From Bordetella sp. (GTDB lineage: Bacteria; Pseudomonadota; Gammaproteobacteria; Burkholderiales; Burkholderiaceae_B), in the NCBI GenBank assembly GCA_027450125.1, contig DAIDKG010000542.1, positions 1 through 5,938 on the forward strand: DNA of 5,938 nucleotides, read 5' to 3'. The notes beneath the pieces are model-generated. The model ran no database searches, had not been told where the DNA came from, and was given only the letters and a program-made list of their open reading frames with translations. Made by a program: the position numbers and the translations under genes. How positions within the stretch are numbered: position 1 is the first letter of the stretch; each line of letters opens with the position of its first letter. Shown in pieces: positions 1-5,728 of this stretch.

Positions 1-62
1 GCCACGATTTCGGTGCGAACCGTGGTGTCGTGCGCGCGCAGTTGAAAGAGTTTTTCGAACAT
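1..62 (-). CDS. NCS2-family purine permease, N-terminal fragment (runs off the left edge)
   Basis: Read on the minus strand from an ATG at 62-60, the frame gives 20 residues beginning [11 protein letters not shown] and continuing with TTVRTEIV, open to the window edge. This resembles the N-terminus of NCS2 nucleobase:cation symporters of the adenine/guanine-hypoxanthine type (a short 'xExLFxLxxHxTTVRTE' stretch just before the first membrane helix). Family members are inner-membrane proton-coupled purine importers of roughly 430-450 residues, so less than 5% of the gene is present. It is divergent from tsaD, with 63 bases between the two starts. Upstream of its ATG there is only a weak purine-rich ribosome-binding stretch. 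Family assignment rests on this short conserved motif alone; the exact purine substrate cannot be judged. Confidence 0.7.
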   Translation of the reverse strand, partial: MFEKLFQLRAHDTTVRTEIV

Positions 63-125
63 GGTCGTCGGCTTCTTTTAGGGTTGGACGGCGCGTATTT
101 TCGCACCGGTTTAAAATCCGAGTCG

Positions 126-1163
126 ATGATTATTCTGGGATTCGAAAGTTCCTGCGACGAAACCGGCGTGGCGGCGGTCTGCACCGAGCGCGGTTTGCTG
201 GCGCATGCTCTGCACTCGCAGATCGCCATGCACCAGGAATACGGCGGGGTGGTGCCTGAGCTCGCTTCGCGCGACCACATCCGGCGCGTCGTGCCGCTCA
301 CCCGCCAGGTGCTGGGCCAGGCAGGGCTGTCGCTGGCCGACGTCGGCGCCATCGCCTACACCGCCGGCCCCGGGCTGGCCGGCGCGCTGCTGGTGGGCGC
401 CAGCGTGGCCCAGTCCCTGGCCTGGTCGCTGGACCTGCCGGCCATTCCCATCCACCACCTCGAAGGCCATCTGCTCTCGCCGCTGCTGGTCGACCCGCGT
501 CCGCCGTTTCCTTTCGTGGCGCTGCTGGTCTCGGGCGGGCACACCCAGCTCATGCGGGTCGACGGGGTGGGGCGCTACGCGCTCCTGGGCGAAACTCTGG
601 ACGACGCGGCCGGCGAGGCCTTCGACAAGTCCGCCAAGCTCCTGGGCCTGGGCTATCCCGGAGGGCCCGCGCTGTCGCGGCTGGCCGAGCAGGGCGATGC
701 CGCCCGCTTCGACCTGCCGCGGCCCATGCTGCACAGCGGCGACCTGGATTTCAGCTTCAGCGGCCTGAAGACCGCGGTGCTGACCCGGGTCAGGGCGGCC
801 GAGCAGCAAGGCGGCCTGGACGAGCAGACCCGCGCCGACCTGTCCGCAGCCACCCAGGCGGCGATTGTCGATGTCCTGGCCGCCAAGTCGATCAAGGCGC
901 TCAAGCAGACCGGCCTGAAGCGCCTGGTCGTGGCCGGCGGCGTCGGCGCCAACAGCCTGCTGCGCAGCAAGCTGGCGCAGGCGCTCGGGCCCATGAAGGC
1001 GCAAGCCTATTTCCCGCCCCTGGCCCTGTGCACCGACAACGGCGCCATGATCGCCTTCGCGGCCGCCGAGCGCGTCAGGCACGGCCTGGCCTCCCTGGAT
1101 AAGGGTAGCCACGCCTTCACCGTGCGTACGCGCTGGGATCTCGCCGACCTCTGCGAGGCCTGA
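126..1163 (+). CDS. tsaD: tRNA N6-adenosine threonylcarbamoyltransferase TsaD
   Basis: This is the catalytic subunit that transfers the threonylcarbamoyl group from threonylcarbamoyl-AMP to A37 of ANN-decoding tRNAs, acting in the cytoplasm with TsaB and TsaE. The 345-residue product matches the usual length of about 340. It starts with the family hallmark [14 protein letters not shown]. The metal ligands are visible as H111 and H115 in HLEGH and as D304 in CTDNGAM. Nucleotide-binding segments SGGHT (136-140), GEAFDK (163-168), FSGLKTA (211-217) and the glycine-rich AGGVGANS are intact. The frame is open upstream to position 30, but that stretch is antisense to the permease start and homologues begin at this Met, so 126 is chosen although no clear Shine-Dalgarno precedes it. 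A TAAAAT hexamer at 112-117 is too close to the ATG for a normal leader. The gene is convergent with the GntR regulator and separated from it by 46 bases. Confidence 0.96.
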   Translation: MIILGFESSCDETGVAAVCTERGLLAHALHSQIAMHQEYGGVVPELASRDHIRRVVPLTRQVLGQAGLSLADVGAIAYTAGPGLAGALLVGASVAQSLAWSLDLPAIPIHHLEGHLLSPLLVDPRPPFPFVALLVSGGHTQLMRVDGVGRYALLGETLDDAAGEAFDKSAKLLGLGYPGGPALSRLAEQGDAARFDLPRPMLHSGDLDFSFSGLKTAVLTRVRAAEQQGGLDEQTRADLSAATQAAIVDVLAAKSIKALKQTGLKRLVVAGGVGANSLLRSKLAQALGPMKAQAYFPPLALCTDNGAMIAFAAAERVRHGLASLDKGSHAFTVRTRWDLADLCEA

Positions 1164-1167
1164 ACCG

Positions 1168-1220
1168 GACGCAGGTCGCGTCGCGCTCCCGGAGTGCGTC
1201 TCGGCGGCCTTATCGGCCGC
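1168..1220. other. GC-rich hairpin cluster between convergent tsaD and the GntR gene
   Basis: Two inverted repeats fill the short convergent gap. Positions 1182-1198 can form a 7-pair stem (one G-U) with a 3-base loop. Positions 1204-1209 (GCGGCC) pair with 1215-1220 (GGCCGC) across a 5-base loop that contains the TAA stop of the minus-strand regulator. Neither is followed by a T-run on either strand, so neither is a canonical Rho-independent terminator. They could still block readthrough between the convergent genes or protect 3' ends. In DNA this GC-rich, 6-bp stems also occur by chance. Confidence 0.3.
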
Positions 1221-1872
1221 GCAGCACGTCCGCCAGGGCGGTTCCGGCATCGACTATGTGCGCCGCCAGCGCCGTGCACGCGGCCTCGACGTCGCCCGCG
1301 CGCAGCGCGGCGACGATGCGCCGGTGCTCGTCGTTGGAGCGGGCCTGCCAGTCCAGTTTCTGCCATGCAGCGAACAGATGCCTGGCGCTGATCCGGTGCA
1401 GATCGGCTATCGAGGACAGCAGGTACGGCATCCGGCAGTGCTCGACCAGTGCGCGGTGAAATTGCGCGTTGAGCTGCTCCAGTGCCTCGATTCCCTGCGC
1501 CGACGACTCCGCGTCGATCAGCGCATCCATGCGCTGCAGGTCGGCGCTCGTCAGGCGCGCCGCGCCTTCGCGCAAGGCCAGCGGCTCCAGCACGGCGCGC
1601 ATTTTCGCCGCTTCCGTCACCGCCGGGGGATCGAGCGGCGCTGCGCGCACGCCCTTGCGCGGCTCGATGATCGCCAGGCCTTGCGCCTCCAGGCGCCTGA
1701 ACGCTTCGCGCACCGGCACGTGGCTGGCGCGGAACTCGGCCGCCAGGCGATCCTGCAGGAGGCGTTCGCCCGGGGCGATCCGCCCCGTGATGATGCCTTC
1801 GGCCAGGGCCGTGGCGATCTGTTCCGCGAGCGAGCGGTCGTCCTTGACATCGTTGTTCATCATGGACATCAT
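1210..1872 (-). CDS. GntR-family transcriptional regulator, FadR/FCD subfamily
   Basis: The product is a 220-residue DNA-binding regulator. Residues about 13-78 form the GntR winged helix-turn-helix (LAEQIATALAEGIITGRIAPG, then the recognition-helix region ending VPVREAFRRLEAQGL and the wing EPRKGV). Residues about 85-215 form the helical FCD ligand-binding domain. The FCD metal-site positions are N135, H139, H183 and H205. Their spacing fits the family pattern D-x3-H...H...H, but the first ligand is Asn instead of Asp. Four in-frame ATGs lie close together (1872, 1869, 1863 and 1860 on the minus strand) and none has a clear Shine-Dalgarno, so the start is uncertain by up to 4 residues. The gene is divergent from the aminotransferase operon across a 48-base AT-rich gap. 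Local control of that operon and autoregulation are the natural inference. Effector unknown. Confidence 0.92.
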   Translation of the reverse strand: MMSMMNNDVKDDRSLAEQIATALAEGIITGRIAPGERLLQDRLAAEFRASHVPVREAFRRLEAQGLAIIEPRKGVRAAPLDPPAVTEAAKMRAVLEPLALREGAARLTSADLQRMDALIDAESSAQGIEALEQLNAQFHRALVEHCRMPYLLSSIADLHRISARHLFAAWQKLDWQARSNDEHRRIVAALRAGDVEAACTALAAHIVDAGTALADVLRGR

Positions 1873-1892
1873 TAATATAGATTATCTATTAT
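1863..1892 (+). promoter_or_regulatory. Candidate sigma-70 promoter of the aminotransferase operon
   Basis: A -35-like TGGACA at 1863-1868 (5/6 to consensus) is followed after 18 bases by a -10-like TATTAT at 1887-1892 (5/6). This would place the transcription start near 1899, about 20 bases before the ATG at 1921. The -35 box lies inside the first codons of the divergent regulator gene. An alternative pair is a perfect TTGACA at 1844-1849 with CATCAT at 1867-1872 (17-base spacer), which would give a leader of about 40 bases. In both cases the palindrome at 1877-1889 would overlap the promoter or start site, as expected for repression. Confidence 0.42.
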
Positions 1893-1898
1893 CTATTA
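1877..1898. promoter_or_regulatory. Probable operator: 13-bp palindrome plus 7-bp tandem repeat
   Basis: Positions 1877-1889 read ATAGAT-T-ATCTAT, a perfect inverted repeat around one central base. The right half-site ATCTAT recurs at 1891-1896, because the heptamer ATTATCT is repeated in tandem at 1881-1887 and 1888-1894 and followed by ATTA. The site sits within 5 bases of the regulator's first ATG and overlaps the candidate -10 of the divergent operon. FCD-type GntR regulators bind short palindromes in such divergent gaps. That this regulator binds here is inferred from position and symmetry. Confidence 0.6.
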
Positions 1899-1910
1899 AA
1901 CTCGATCGAC

Positions 1911-1915
1911 GAGGG
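1911..1915 (+). promoter_or_regulatory. Ribosome-binding site of the aminotransferase gene
   Basis: GAGGG ends 5 bases before the ATG at 1921, a well-placed Shine-Dalgarno. It supports this start over the in-frame ATG at 1978. Confidence 0.7.
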
Positions 1916-1920
1916 CATCC

Positions 1921-3090
1921 ATGAACCGAAACCGTCCCGCCCGCCTTGCGCACATTGCCGGTATCGGCGTCGATCGCATGGGCTCCCTCGCCGATCACGC
2001 CGGCATCGATCTGCTGCGCCTGGAAAATCTCGACACCGACATACCGCCGACAGAGGAGGCGTTGGAGTTTACCCGCGCCGCGATCGGACGGGACAGCGCC
2101 AATTCGTACTTGCCGTTCGTCGGGCAGGACCGGTTGCGCCAGGCGGCCGCCCGCCATCTTTCCTCGCAGACCGGACTGGCATACGGGCCCGACAACGTGG
2201 TCATTTCGGCTGGCGGGCTCTCGGGCATCCTCAACGCGCTGCTGGCGACGCTGGAAGTGGGCGACGAGGTCATCGTCACCGATCCCACCTACGCCGGGCT
2301 GCTGAACCGGATACGGCTGGCCGGCGGCGCGCCGCGCCAGGTGCCGTTTTGCTTCAATCCCGGGGCGGCCTGGCAGCTGGACCGCGCAGCGTTGCGGGCG
2401 GCGATCACGCCGCGCACGAGGGCGATGCTGCTGATGTCGCCGTCGATGCCCAGCGGCGGGGTGCTGGACGCCGCGGACTGGGCGCTCGTGGCCGAGCTCT
2501 GCCGGCGCCACGACCTTCTGCTCATCCTGGACAGCGCCATGGAGCGGCTGCTGTTCGACGGGCGCGAGGTCATCCATCCGGCCGGCTTGCCGGGCATGGC
2601 CGAACGGACGATCACCGTGGGCGCCGCGTCCAAGGAGCTGCGCATGATCGGCTGGCGCGTGGGCTGGACGGTCGCCCCCGACTGGCTCATGCCCGATCTG
2701 GTGGCAGTCTCGCTGGCCAATGTCGTGGTGCCGGTGGGCATCGCGCAGGAGGCCGCTGCCGTCGCGCTCGAGCACTCCGCGCGGGATCTGCCGGGATACG
2801 TCGGCGAGCTTGAGCGCAGGCGCGACGCCGTCGCGCGCCAGCTCGACGGCTTGCCCTTCGGCATGCCGGCGGGCGGCTGGTCCATGCTGCTGCGCGTGTC
2901 GGATTTCGGCCTGGACGGCGAGCAGATGTCGCAGCGGCTGTTCGCCCAGGGCGTCTGCGCCACGGGCATGCAGGGGTGGGGCATCGAGCACGGCGCCGCC
3001 TATATCCGCTTCGTCTATGCGAACGAACCGGTCGCGAGATTGCACAGGCTGGGCCAGAGCGTGCGCGCCGCGCTGGACATGCCCCGATGA
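1921..3090 (+). CDS. PLP-dependent aminotransferase-fold enzyme (class I/II) with altered cofactor pocket
   Basis: The 389-residue product has the fold-type I layout: an N-terminal arm with YLPFVGQDRLRQAAA (63-77), the glycine-containing cofactor-phosphate turn SAGGLSG (96-102), DPTYAG (121-126), D204 for the pyridine nitrogen, the Schiff-base lysine K238 in ASKELRMIGWRVGW, the phosphate-binding R246 and a C-terminal carboxylate-binding R363 in IRFVYA. Two normally conserved residues differ. The Asn of the NPTG motif is M176 (SPSMPSGG), and the Tyr three residues after the Asp (D-x-x-Y) is M207 (DSAMERL). In aspartate aminotransferase these positions hydrogen-bond the PLP 3'-oxygen. Lysine and Asp are intact, so cofactor binding is likely. 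The reaction (transamination, C-S lyase, decarboxylation or racemization) is open. It is the first gene of a two-gene operon under the divergent GntR regulator. Substrate not identifiable from sequence. Confidence 0.9.
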   Translation: MNRNRPARLAHIAGIGVDRMGSLADHAGIDLLRLENLDTDIPPTEEALEFTRAAIGRDSANSYLPFVGQDRLRQAAARHLSSQTGLAYGPDNVVISAGGLSGILNALLATLEVGDEVIVTDPTYAGLLNRIRLAGGAPRQVPFCFNPGAAWQLDRAALRAAITPRTRAMLLMSPSMPSGGVLDAADWALVAELCRRHDLLLILDSAMERLLFDGREVIHPAGLPGMAERTITVGAASKELRMIGWRVGWTVAPDWLMPDLVAVSLANVVVPVGIAQEAAAVALEHSARDLPGYVGELERRRDAVARQLDGLPFGMPAGGWSMLLRVSDFGLDGEQMSQRLFAQGVCATGMQGWGIEHGAAYIRFVYANEPVARLHRLGQSVRAALDMPR

Positions 3091-4094
3091 AAAATCCCGC
3101 GCAACCCGCCTGGCGCCGCGAGCGCCCCTGGCTCGCACGCGCTACGGTATGCGACGGCCTGCTGCCCTGGACCGAGGCTTTCCTGCCGGCCGGCGCCAGC
3201 CTGGCCGAACAATTGCAGCGGTTTCGGGCGGCCGGCATCGACCATGTGTCGGTGACCGTGGCCGCCGGCAACGACACGATGGCCGCCGCGATGGTGCGTA
3301 TCGGCCAGCTGCGCCGGCAATTGGCCGGCTGCGCGCAGTGGCTGCAGATCGCGAGCGGCGCCGAGCCGATCGCCGCCGCCCGCGAGGCCGGGAAAATGTC
3401 GGTGTCATGGCATTTCCAGACCGCGACGCCGTTCAACGAAAGCCTCGATCTGGTCGATGCCTTTCGTGCCGCCGGCGTGGACAGGGCCATACTGGCCTAC
3501 AACGAGTCGAACATGTTTGCCGACGGATGCCACGAGGCGCGCAATGCGGGGCTGAGCGCCGTGGGCAGAAGGCTCATCGCGCGCATGGACCGGGCCGGCA
3601 TGCGGGTCGATCTGAGCCATTGCTCGGAGCGGACCAGCCTGGACGCGCTGGAAGCGGACCTGTCGCGCGCGCCCGTTTTTTCCCATTCGAACGCGCGTGC
3701 GCTGTTCGATCACGAGCGCAACCTCAGCGATGGGCAAATCCGGGCCTGCGGGGCTCGCGGGGGCTACATCGGCATCAGCGGCGTCGGCATGTTCCTGGGG
3801 GTCCAGGCAGCGCAGATCCCGCACGCCATGGCCGAGCATGCCGCCCACATCGCCGGCCTGATCGGTGCGGGGCGGGTCGGCCTCGGCCTCGATTTCATGT
3901 ATCTGCAGGGCAGCGACTATGGCTTTTATACCGGGGCGCGGGCCCGCTGGCCGCGGGGCTATCCAAGCCCGCCCTGGGATTTCCTGCAGCCCGAGCAGTT
4001 CGGGGATCTGGTTCGCGCGCTGGAGGCGCGCGGCTTCGACCACGCGGAGCTGGCGGGCATACTCGGCGGCAATTACCTGGCGCTCGCGGCCTGA
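3087..4094 (+). CDS. Peptidase family M19 (renal/membrane dipeptidase)-like protein with incomplete metal site
   Basis: The 335-residue product carries M19 landmarks: RMDRAGMRVDLSH (H178), the second histidine in FSHSNAR (H200), RNLSD (R211 and N212, substrate-binding region), GGYIGISG (225-232), GLGLDF (D269) and the C-terminal LGGNYL. M19 enzymes are zinc dipeptidases cutting L-aa-D/L-aa dipeptides. Here the N-terminal His-x-Asp of the canonical 'DGHNDLPW' is absent: the matching segment is CDGLLPW (22-28), as if HND had been lost. The bridging Glu is replaced by Gln111 in WHFQTA. Three of six zinc-ligand positions are therefore gone. No signal peptide or membrane segment is seen, so it is probably cytoplasmic. 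The ATG overlaps the aminotransferase TGA (ATGA at 3087-3090) and lacks its own Shine-Dalgarno, which implies translational coupling. The frame is open upstream to 2976, but that part lies within the aminotransferase. Dipeptidase activity is uncertain. Confidence 0.87.
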   Translation: MKNPAQPAWRRERPWLARATVCDGLLPWTEAFLPAGASLAEQLQRFRAAGIDHVSVTVAAGNDTMAAAMVRIGQLRRQLAGCAQWLQIASGAEPIAAAREAGKMSVSWHFQTATPFNESLDLVDAFRAAGVDRAILAYNESNMFADGCHEARNAGLSAVGRRLIARMDRAGMRVDLSHCSERTSLDALEADLSRAPVFSHSNARALFDHERNLSDGQIRACGARGGYIGISGVGMFLGVQAAQIPHAMAEHAAHIAGLIGAGRVGLGLDFMYLQGSDYGFYTGARARWPRGYPSPPWDFLQPEQFGDLVRALEARGFDHAELAGILGGNYLALAA

Positions 4095-4134
4095 CGCAGG
4101 CGCTCCGGGGCCGCGTCCGGGTCAGGCGTCCGCC

Positions 4135-4160
4135 GGCATCCGGATCATGCCTTTTTCTTC
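4135..4160 (+). terminator. Weak Rho-independent-type terminator after the aminotransferase/M19 operon
   Basis: GGCAT (4135-4139) pairs with ATGCC (4147-4151) across a 7-base loop and is followed directly by TTTTTCTTC (4152-4160). It lies 40 bases after the M19-like stop, in the right orientation to end that operon. The stem is only 5 bp, so strength is doubtful. The structure overlaps the last codons of convergent plsY, and the T-run is the complement of that protein's lysine codons, so it may be coincidental. Confidence 0.42.
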
Positions 4161-4786
4161 GAGCCGATGCGGCTTTCGGTGCCGGCCAGCAGCCGCTGGA
4201 TGTTCGCCTTGTGGCGATAGATCAGCAGCGCGGCGATGGCCACCAGGGCGGTCGTCACGGGTGGATGCGCCGCCCACCCCAGCCGTGAACCCAGCAGGTA
4301 GTAAAGCGGCGTGCATACTGCGGCGATCAGCGCCGCCAGCGATGAATACCGGAACACCACCGCCATCGCCAGCCAGGTCAGCGCCACCATCAGCGCCAGC
4401 AAGGGCTGTATCGCCAGCAGCACGCCCAGCGCCGTGGCCACCCCCTTGCCGCCCTTGAAGCCCAGGGAAATCGGATACAGATGCCCAAGGAACACCGCCA
4501 GCGCCGCCGCTGCGTAGACCGGCCACGACAGGTCGGCAGACAAGTGTCTGGCCAGCCACAGCGCGAACCAGCCCTTGGCCGCGTCGCCCAGCAGCGTCAG
4601 CGCGGCGGCCGCCTTGCTGCCCGATCGCAGCACATTGGTCGCGCCGGGGTTCTTCGACCCGTAGCTGCGCGGGTCCTGCAGCCCCATCAGCCGGCTGACC
4701 ACCACGGCGAAGGGGATCGATCCGATCAGGTAGGCCAGCACGACGAGCGCGGCTGCGAAGTAAGGCGAGGAAGCGTCGAAAGCCAT
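4145..4786 (-). CDS. plsY: Acyl-phosphate:glycerol-3-phosphate acyltransferase PlsY
   Basis: This inner-membrane enzyme transfers an acyl group from acyl-phosphate (made by PlsX) to the sn-1 position of glycerol-3-phosphate, giving lysophosphatidic acid for phospholipid synthesis. The 213-residue product is of normal length and mostly hydrophobic, with helices at roughly 9-31, 57-79, 88-106, 118-146 and 150-168, and another near 177-190. The three family motifs are present: [10 protein letters not shown] (42-51, after GSIPF), the glycine-rich FKGGKGVAT (110-118) and [10 protein letters not shown] with E204 (191-204). The tail is lysine-rich (SKKKA). The start at 4786 is chosen because AGGG sits 6 bases upstream. 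The open frame extends to 4879, but those residues are not PlsY-like and cross the candidate surE promoter. It is convergent with the M19-like gene (50 bases apart) and divergent from surE. Confidence 0.95.
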   Translation of the reverse strand: MAFDASSPYFAAALVVLAYLIGSIPFAVVVSRLMGLQDPRSYGSKNPGATNVLRSGSKAAAALTLLGDAAKGWFALWLARHLSADLSWPVYAAAALAVFLGHLYPISLGFKGGKGVATALGVLLAIQPLLALMVALTWLAMAVVFRYSSLAALIAAVCTPLYYLLGSRLGWAAHPPVTTALVAIAALLIYRHKANIQRLLAGTESRIGSKKKA

Positions 4787-4818
4787 GATGAGCCCTGGGC
4801 ATGGGAACGGTGCTGCGG

Positions 4819-4824
4819 ATTCTA
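4819..4824 (-). promoter_or_regulatory. Candidate -10 element for plsY
   Basis: On the minus strand this reads TAGAAT (5/6 to consensus), placing a start near 4812 and a leader of about 26 bases before the plsY ATG. No convincing -35 is seen at 16-18 bases upstream, so the call rests on the -10 and its spacing to the gene. Confidence 0.28.
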
Positions 4825-4852
4825 CCGTGCCGCAACTGCCTCGCCGCCAGGT

Positions 4853-4880
4853 CGGACACGCGGGCTGCCTGCCGTACAAT
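4853..4880 (+). promoter_or_regulatory. Candidate sigma-70 promoter of surE
   Basis: CGGACA at 4853-4858 (4/6 to the -35 consensus) is followed after 16 bases by TACAAT at 4875-4880 (5/6 to the -10). Transcription would begin near 4887 and give a leader of about 90 bases that contains the hairpin at 4906-4919 and the direct repeat at 4917-4939. Confidence 0.42.
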
Positions 4881-4905
4881 CAGTTGCCCCGTGTAGCAAG
4901 AGGTC

Positions 4906-4919
4906 GCCGGGGAGCCGGC
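4906..4919 (+). other. Short stable hairpin in the surE leader
   Basis: GCCGG (4906-4910) pairs with CCGGC (4915-4919) around a GGAG tetraloop: five G-C pairs in the predicted untranslated leader. The loop resembles a Shine-Dalgarno core but is about 60 bases from the surE start. No T-run follows, so it is not a simple terminator. The 3' arm overlaps the first copy of the direct repeat. Confidence 0.3.
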
Positions 4920-4939
4920 TTGCAGGAAAGGCTTGCAGG
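4917..4939 (+). repeat. Perfect 10-bp direct repeat in the surE leader
   Basis: GGCTTGCAGG occurs at 4917-4926 and again at 4930-4939, separated by AAA (13-base period). It lies 36 bases upstream of the surE ATG in DNA with no protein-coding call. It could be a protein- or RNA-binding repeat or a slippage duplication. The function is not visible from sequence. Confidence 0.85.
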
Positions 4940-4975
4940 CGGGGTAGGCCAGACCTCCCGAACCGAAAACCGACT

Positions 4976-5728
4976 ATGCGCATTCTGGTTTCCAACGACG
5001 ACGGCTACAACGCGCCGGGGATAGAAGCGCTGGTCCGCGCCTTGTCCGGACTGGGCGAGATCACCGTGGTCGCGCCGGAAACCAATCACAGCGGCGCATC
5101 CAACTCGCTGACGCTCAACCGCCCGCTGTCGGTGCGCACCGCGGCCAACGGGTTTCATTACGTCAACGGCACCCCTTCGGACTGCGTGCACGTGGCGCTG
5201 ACGGGCGGCCTCATGCCCGACCGCCCCGACCTGGTGGTGTCGGGCATCAACAACGGCGCCAACATGGGCGAGGACACGCTGTACTCCGGCACGGTGGCCG
5301 CCGCCAGCGAGGGCTACCTCTTCGGCATTCCCTCCATCGCCTTTTCCCTGGCCGAAAAAGGCTGGGCGCACATCGAGGACGCCGCCCGCGCGGCGCGCCA
5401 GGTCGTCGAGCGGCAGCTGGCCGCCCCCATGGGGGCCGTGCTGCTCAATGTCAACATACCCAGCCGCCGCTTCGAAGACCTGGCCGGCTACGCGGTCACG
5501 CGGCTGGGCAAGCGGCATCCTTCCGAGCCGGTGGTGCGCAGCACCACCCCCTATGGCGACACGGTGTACTGGATAGGCCCGGTGGGCCAGGCCGCCGATG
5601 CCGGACTCGGCACGGATTTCCATGCCGTCGCGCAAGGCAGCGTGGCGCTGACGCCGCTGCGGCTGGACCTGACCCAGCACGAGCAGCTCGACGCCATGCG
5701 GGGTTGGGCGCGCGAGTTGACGGCATGA
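4976..5728 (+). CDS. surE: 5'/3'-nucleotidase (survival protein) SurE
   Basis: SurE is a cytoplasmic metal-dependent phosphatase that dephosphorylates nucleoside monophosphates and has some exopolyphosphatase activity. It is linked to stationary-phase and stress survival. The 250-residue product has the usual length (about 250). The N-terminus [15 protein letters not shown] supplies metal ligands D8 and D9. S39 lies in NHSGASNS and N92 in [18 protein letters not shown] (89-106), completing the family metal site. The frame is open upstream to 4481, but homologues begin at this Met and the upstream part runs antisense through plsY. The Shine-Dalgarno is poor. The stop overlaps the ATG of a nine-codon micro-ORF (ATGA at 5725-5728), and the next gene is probably pcm, which matches the well-known surE-pcm gene pair. 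Confidence 0.96.
   Translation: MRILVSNDDGYNAPGIEALVRALSGLGEITVVAPETNHSGASNSLTLNRPLSVRTAANGFHYVNGTPSDCVHVALTGGLMPDRPDLVVSGINNGANMGEDTLYSGTVAAASEGYLFGIPSIAFSLAEKGWAHIEDAARAARQVVERQLAAPMGAVLLNVNIPSRRFEDLAGYAVTRLGKRHPSEPVVRSTTPYGDTVYWIGPVGQAADAGLGTDFHAVAQGSVALTPLRLDLTQHEQLDAMRGWARELTA

Noticed and set aside
84..117. Sigma-70 promoter for tsaD from TTGGAC (84-89) and TAAAAT (112-117)
   Set aside because: The spacer is 22 bases, the -35 matches only 3 of 6, and the -10 is 8 bases from the ATG.
1168..1220. Canonical Rho-independent terminator for tsaD
   Set aside because: Stable stems exist, but no T-run follows on either strand, so they are listed only as a hairpin cluster.
111..1250. Long open frame (379 codons) on the minus strand opposite tsaD
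   Set aside because: It mirrors the strongly supported tsaD frame, has no recognizable domain and an Arg/Gln/Gly/His-rich composition typical of antisense reading of GC-rich genes.
1258..1875. Open frame (205 codons) on the plus strand opposite the GntR gene
   Set aside because: It lies antisense to a regulator with clear HTH and FCD domains; the product is Arg/Gln/His-rich without motifs.
1877..1898. Short tandem heptamers considered as CRISPR-like or phase-variable repeat
   Set aside because: There are only two full copies of 7 bases with no spacers, in a regulatory gap; an operator explains them better. Two copies are too few to support phase variation.
1882..3138. Open frame (418 codons) on the minus strand opposite the aminotransferase
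   Set aside because: It is longer than the real gene but has no family motif. The plus strand carries the full PLP-enzyme signature and a good ribosome-binding site.
2720..4288. Open frame (522 codons) on the plus strand, overlapping the aminotransferase and M19 genes in another frame
   Set aside because: Extremely Arg/Ala/Gly/Pro-rich translation without motifs; it would conflict with two supported genes and run into antisense plsY.
4787..4879. N-terminal extension of PlsY to an upstream ATG at 4879
   Set aside because: The extra 31 residues are not hydrophobic or PlsY-like and overlap the candidate surE promoter. The ATG at 4786 has an AGGG at proper distance.
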